DNA of 64,000 bases, taken from NCBI RefSeq assembly GCF_036370855.1, contig NC_088113.1, positions 21,038,501-21,102,500 of the forward strand, given 5' to 3'. The notes under the pieces are model-generated. The model saw only the letters and a program-made list of their open reading frames with translations. It did no database searches and was not told the DNA's origin. Source of the DNA: Dromaius novaehollandiae. Taxonomy: Eukaryota; Chordata; Aves; Casuariiformes; Dromaiidae. Made by a program: the position numbers and the translations under genes. Below, piece after piece: positions 62,590 through 64,000 of this stretch (positions are counted from its first letter, which is position 1; the number at the start of each line of letters is the position of its first letter).

Positions 62590-62713
62590 ATGGGAAACAT
62601 ACTTGGTGCTGATGCTCCCGTACCTTTTGGGCCGCAGGAGCAGGAGGTGGAGTTCTGTGAGCGACTCTGTTTGCACATCCTTAGGGCCGGCTCCTCAAAG
62701 CGGAATGACTTTG
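62590..62713 (+). other. Candidate exon, possible start of an unknown gene
   Basis: ATG at 62590 opens MGNILGADAPVPFGPQEQEV and continues EFCERLCLHILRAGSSKRND to a donor-like TTTG/GTATGA at 62713. Alternatively an internal exon begins at 62638: GGGCCGCAG follows a 65-nt stretch without any AG and an upstream pyrimidine tract. An MGN start could be myristoylated if real. I do not recognise the protein. It does not join in phase with the 61019-61104 segment. Confidence 0.25.
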
Positions 62714-64000
62714 GTATGATCCTTCTCTATCGCTTCTGATGTACACAGTGCTAACGCTGCCCCAAATGGCTAATGCATTTTCACAGTAATCTTCGCTTAC
62801 TGGGTTGCAGACAGAGGAATCCCTTTGAGGGAATGTTATTGCTCTTGTTGGAGTTAAGGCATTCTCATGGTCTTTATTCAGAGCCAATGATGCACACCTA
62901 GTCTTCTGTTTAGGCTGAACCACTGTTATGCATGTAGATGCTGTACCTCCTCTATTCTGCTTTGGCTTTCTATTGTGTTCCTCTCTCCAGTGTTTCTTTT
63001 CTCCATCTTCTGTGGCCAGTCCCCTCTGCTCTCTTCTGTTTTCATCTTCTCATCAGACTTGCATTTTAGCCACTGTATTCCAACGGTCTCTCTTTTTACA
63101 AGAACTGGAAACACTGGACTAAACTCCCTCCCTCCGTCTTCTCCACTAAAAGTAAGATGTTTGCAGTGAAACACACTGAGGCTTAAACCACAATGTCATT
63201 AAGTGAAATCTTTCCTCTCTTCCAGGCACTCCTTGGGAACTGGTGCCACCAGATAAAGCTCATTCCTGAGCTCAAGCTTGTTGCCTCCTGCTCAGCAACT
63301 GATAAGAGAGCCATGATGCTTACTTAATTTCCATTAAATAACTTGCACAAATGCTGGTAAAACAGGTCTCTCTGTCTCTGTTCTATAAATTCGCCATTGC
63401 ACAATGGTATAGGGTAATGTTGCTGGTCTTTTAACGTTCCCTTCCCTCCAAGTAAAACCCGGTAACACACTCAGGTTCTGGGAAGCGTGAATTATGGAGA
63501 AAATGTGGAAGGGGCTTACTTCATTTACAGGTTAAAGAATCATTTAAGAAAAAGCTTCTGAACATTGTTTTAGGCTGTGTAAGGACAGCTCCTGCAGAGT
63601 AGGGGAATGACTGGCTATCGGATCGATTTCTGTAGAAAACCGTAGAGGGGATTGTCCTCTGCAGGCATCCCCCCGCCTGGAAGGAGATCCAAAGATACTC
63701 TTGTTTCTGACGTAGGAACCTAAGCTAAGTGGATTTGTTGAGGGCTTTACAGCCCAGGGAAAGCCTGTGAGCAAACGATCCCCTGATGTCAGAGGAAGTG
63801 TGGTGCTTGGCAGAACTGATGATCAGAAGCCAGACTTGGGGGCTTGGGCCTGGGGAGGCTGGAGATCTGCAGGGAAATGAGGGGGGTAAGGTAAGCAGAG
63901 GAAGCTGGCTCTCTGGCCAGAGGAGGGGTTTATACTCACTGGGTATATTTAGGCTCTGTGCTCCCAAAAGAGTGGGGCAGGAGCCTGTTTTGGAAGTAGC

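Larger units (their letters stand above)
61105..64000. other. Right end of window, no assigned gene
   Basis: Mixed composition with a (TTTA)n run and the unassigned open segments listed. In human, EFCAB8 and SUN5 lie next to MAPRE1, but I see no segment I can tie to either. Confidence 0.4.

Overview
The window is vertebrate nuclear DNA, almost certainly from a bird. The gene order COMMD7 (minus) - DNMT3B (plus) - MAPRE1 (plus) is the conserved synteny block known from human 20q11.21 and chicken chromosome 20. Introns are short, the left two thirds is very GC- and CpG-rich with many GC-rich minisatellites (typical of a small avian chromosome), and the only interspersed-repeat trace I can suggest is one weak CR1-like fragment. 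I cannot name the species. Every coding exon below was placed by eye from splice sites, reading phase and protein similarity recalled from the families.

Layout. 1-4240: intergenic, GC-rich, with a 24-bp G-rich and an 81-bp minisatellite; no gene recognised. 4243-10328 (minus): COMMD7, nine coding exons summing to exactly 200 codons plus stop, with a poly(A) signal and a CpG-island promoter. 10329-18300: spacer between the divergent COMMD7 and DNMT3B genes, holding a 1-kb GT-rich minisatellite beside the COMMD7 promoter and a G-rich minisatellite just before the DNMT3B CpG island. 18310-41870 (plus): DNMT3B, with a noncoding first exon, 18 coding exons found, and a long 3' UTR. 41920-43000: CpG-island promoter of MAPRE1. 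43294-51260 (plus): MAPRE1 (EB1), six coding exons giving 263 residues ending in EEY, with a 1.6-kb 3' UTR. 51260-64000: AT-richer DNA with simple repeats and a few unassigned open segments flanked by splice-like signals.

The main finding is in DNMT3B. PWWP, ADD and the catalytic motifs through the exon ending in the NLPGMN sequence are intact, as is the last exon carrying motifs IX-X. The two exons between them that encode the target-recognition segment (63 residues in human DNMT3B) could not be found in the 4-kb intron where they belong. At 37004-37122, with an acceptor AG and the expected length, lies what looks like a decayed copy of the second one (L-x-x-V-Q-T-x-T, then an apparent frame shift, a stop and no donor). 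The remaining exons join in frame, giving the arrangement of the mammalian DNMT3B3 isoform, which lacks catalytic activity. The genes otherwise have separate roles: COMMD7 in the Commander endosomal recycling complex, DNMT3B in de novo DNA methylation and chromatin reading, and MAPRE1 in microtubule plus-end tracking.
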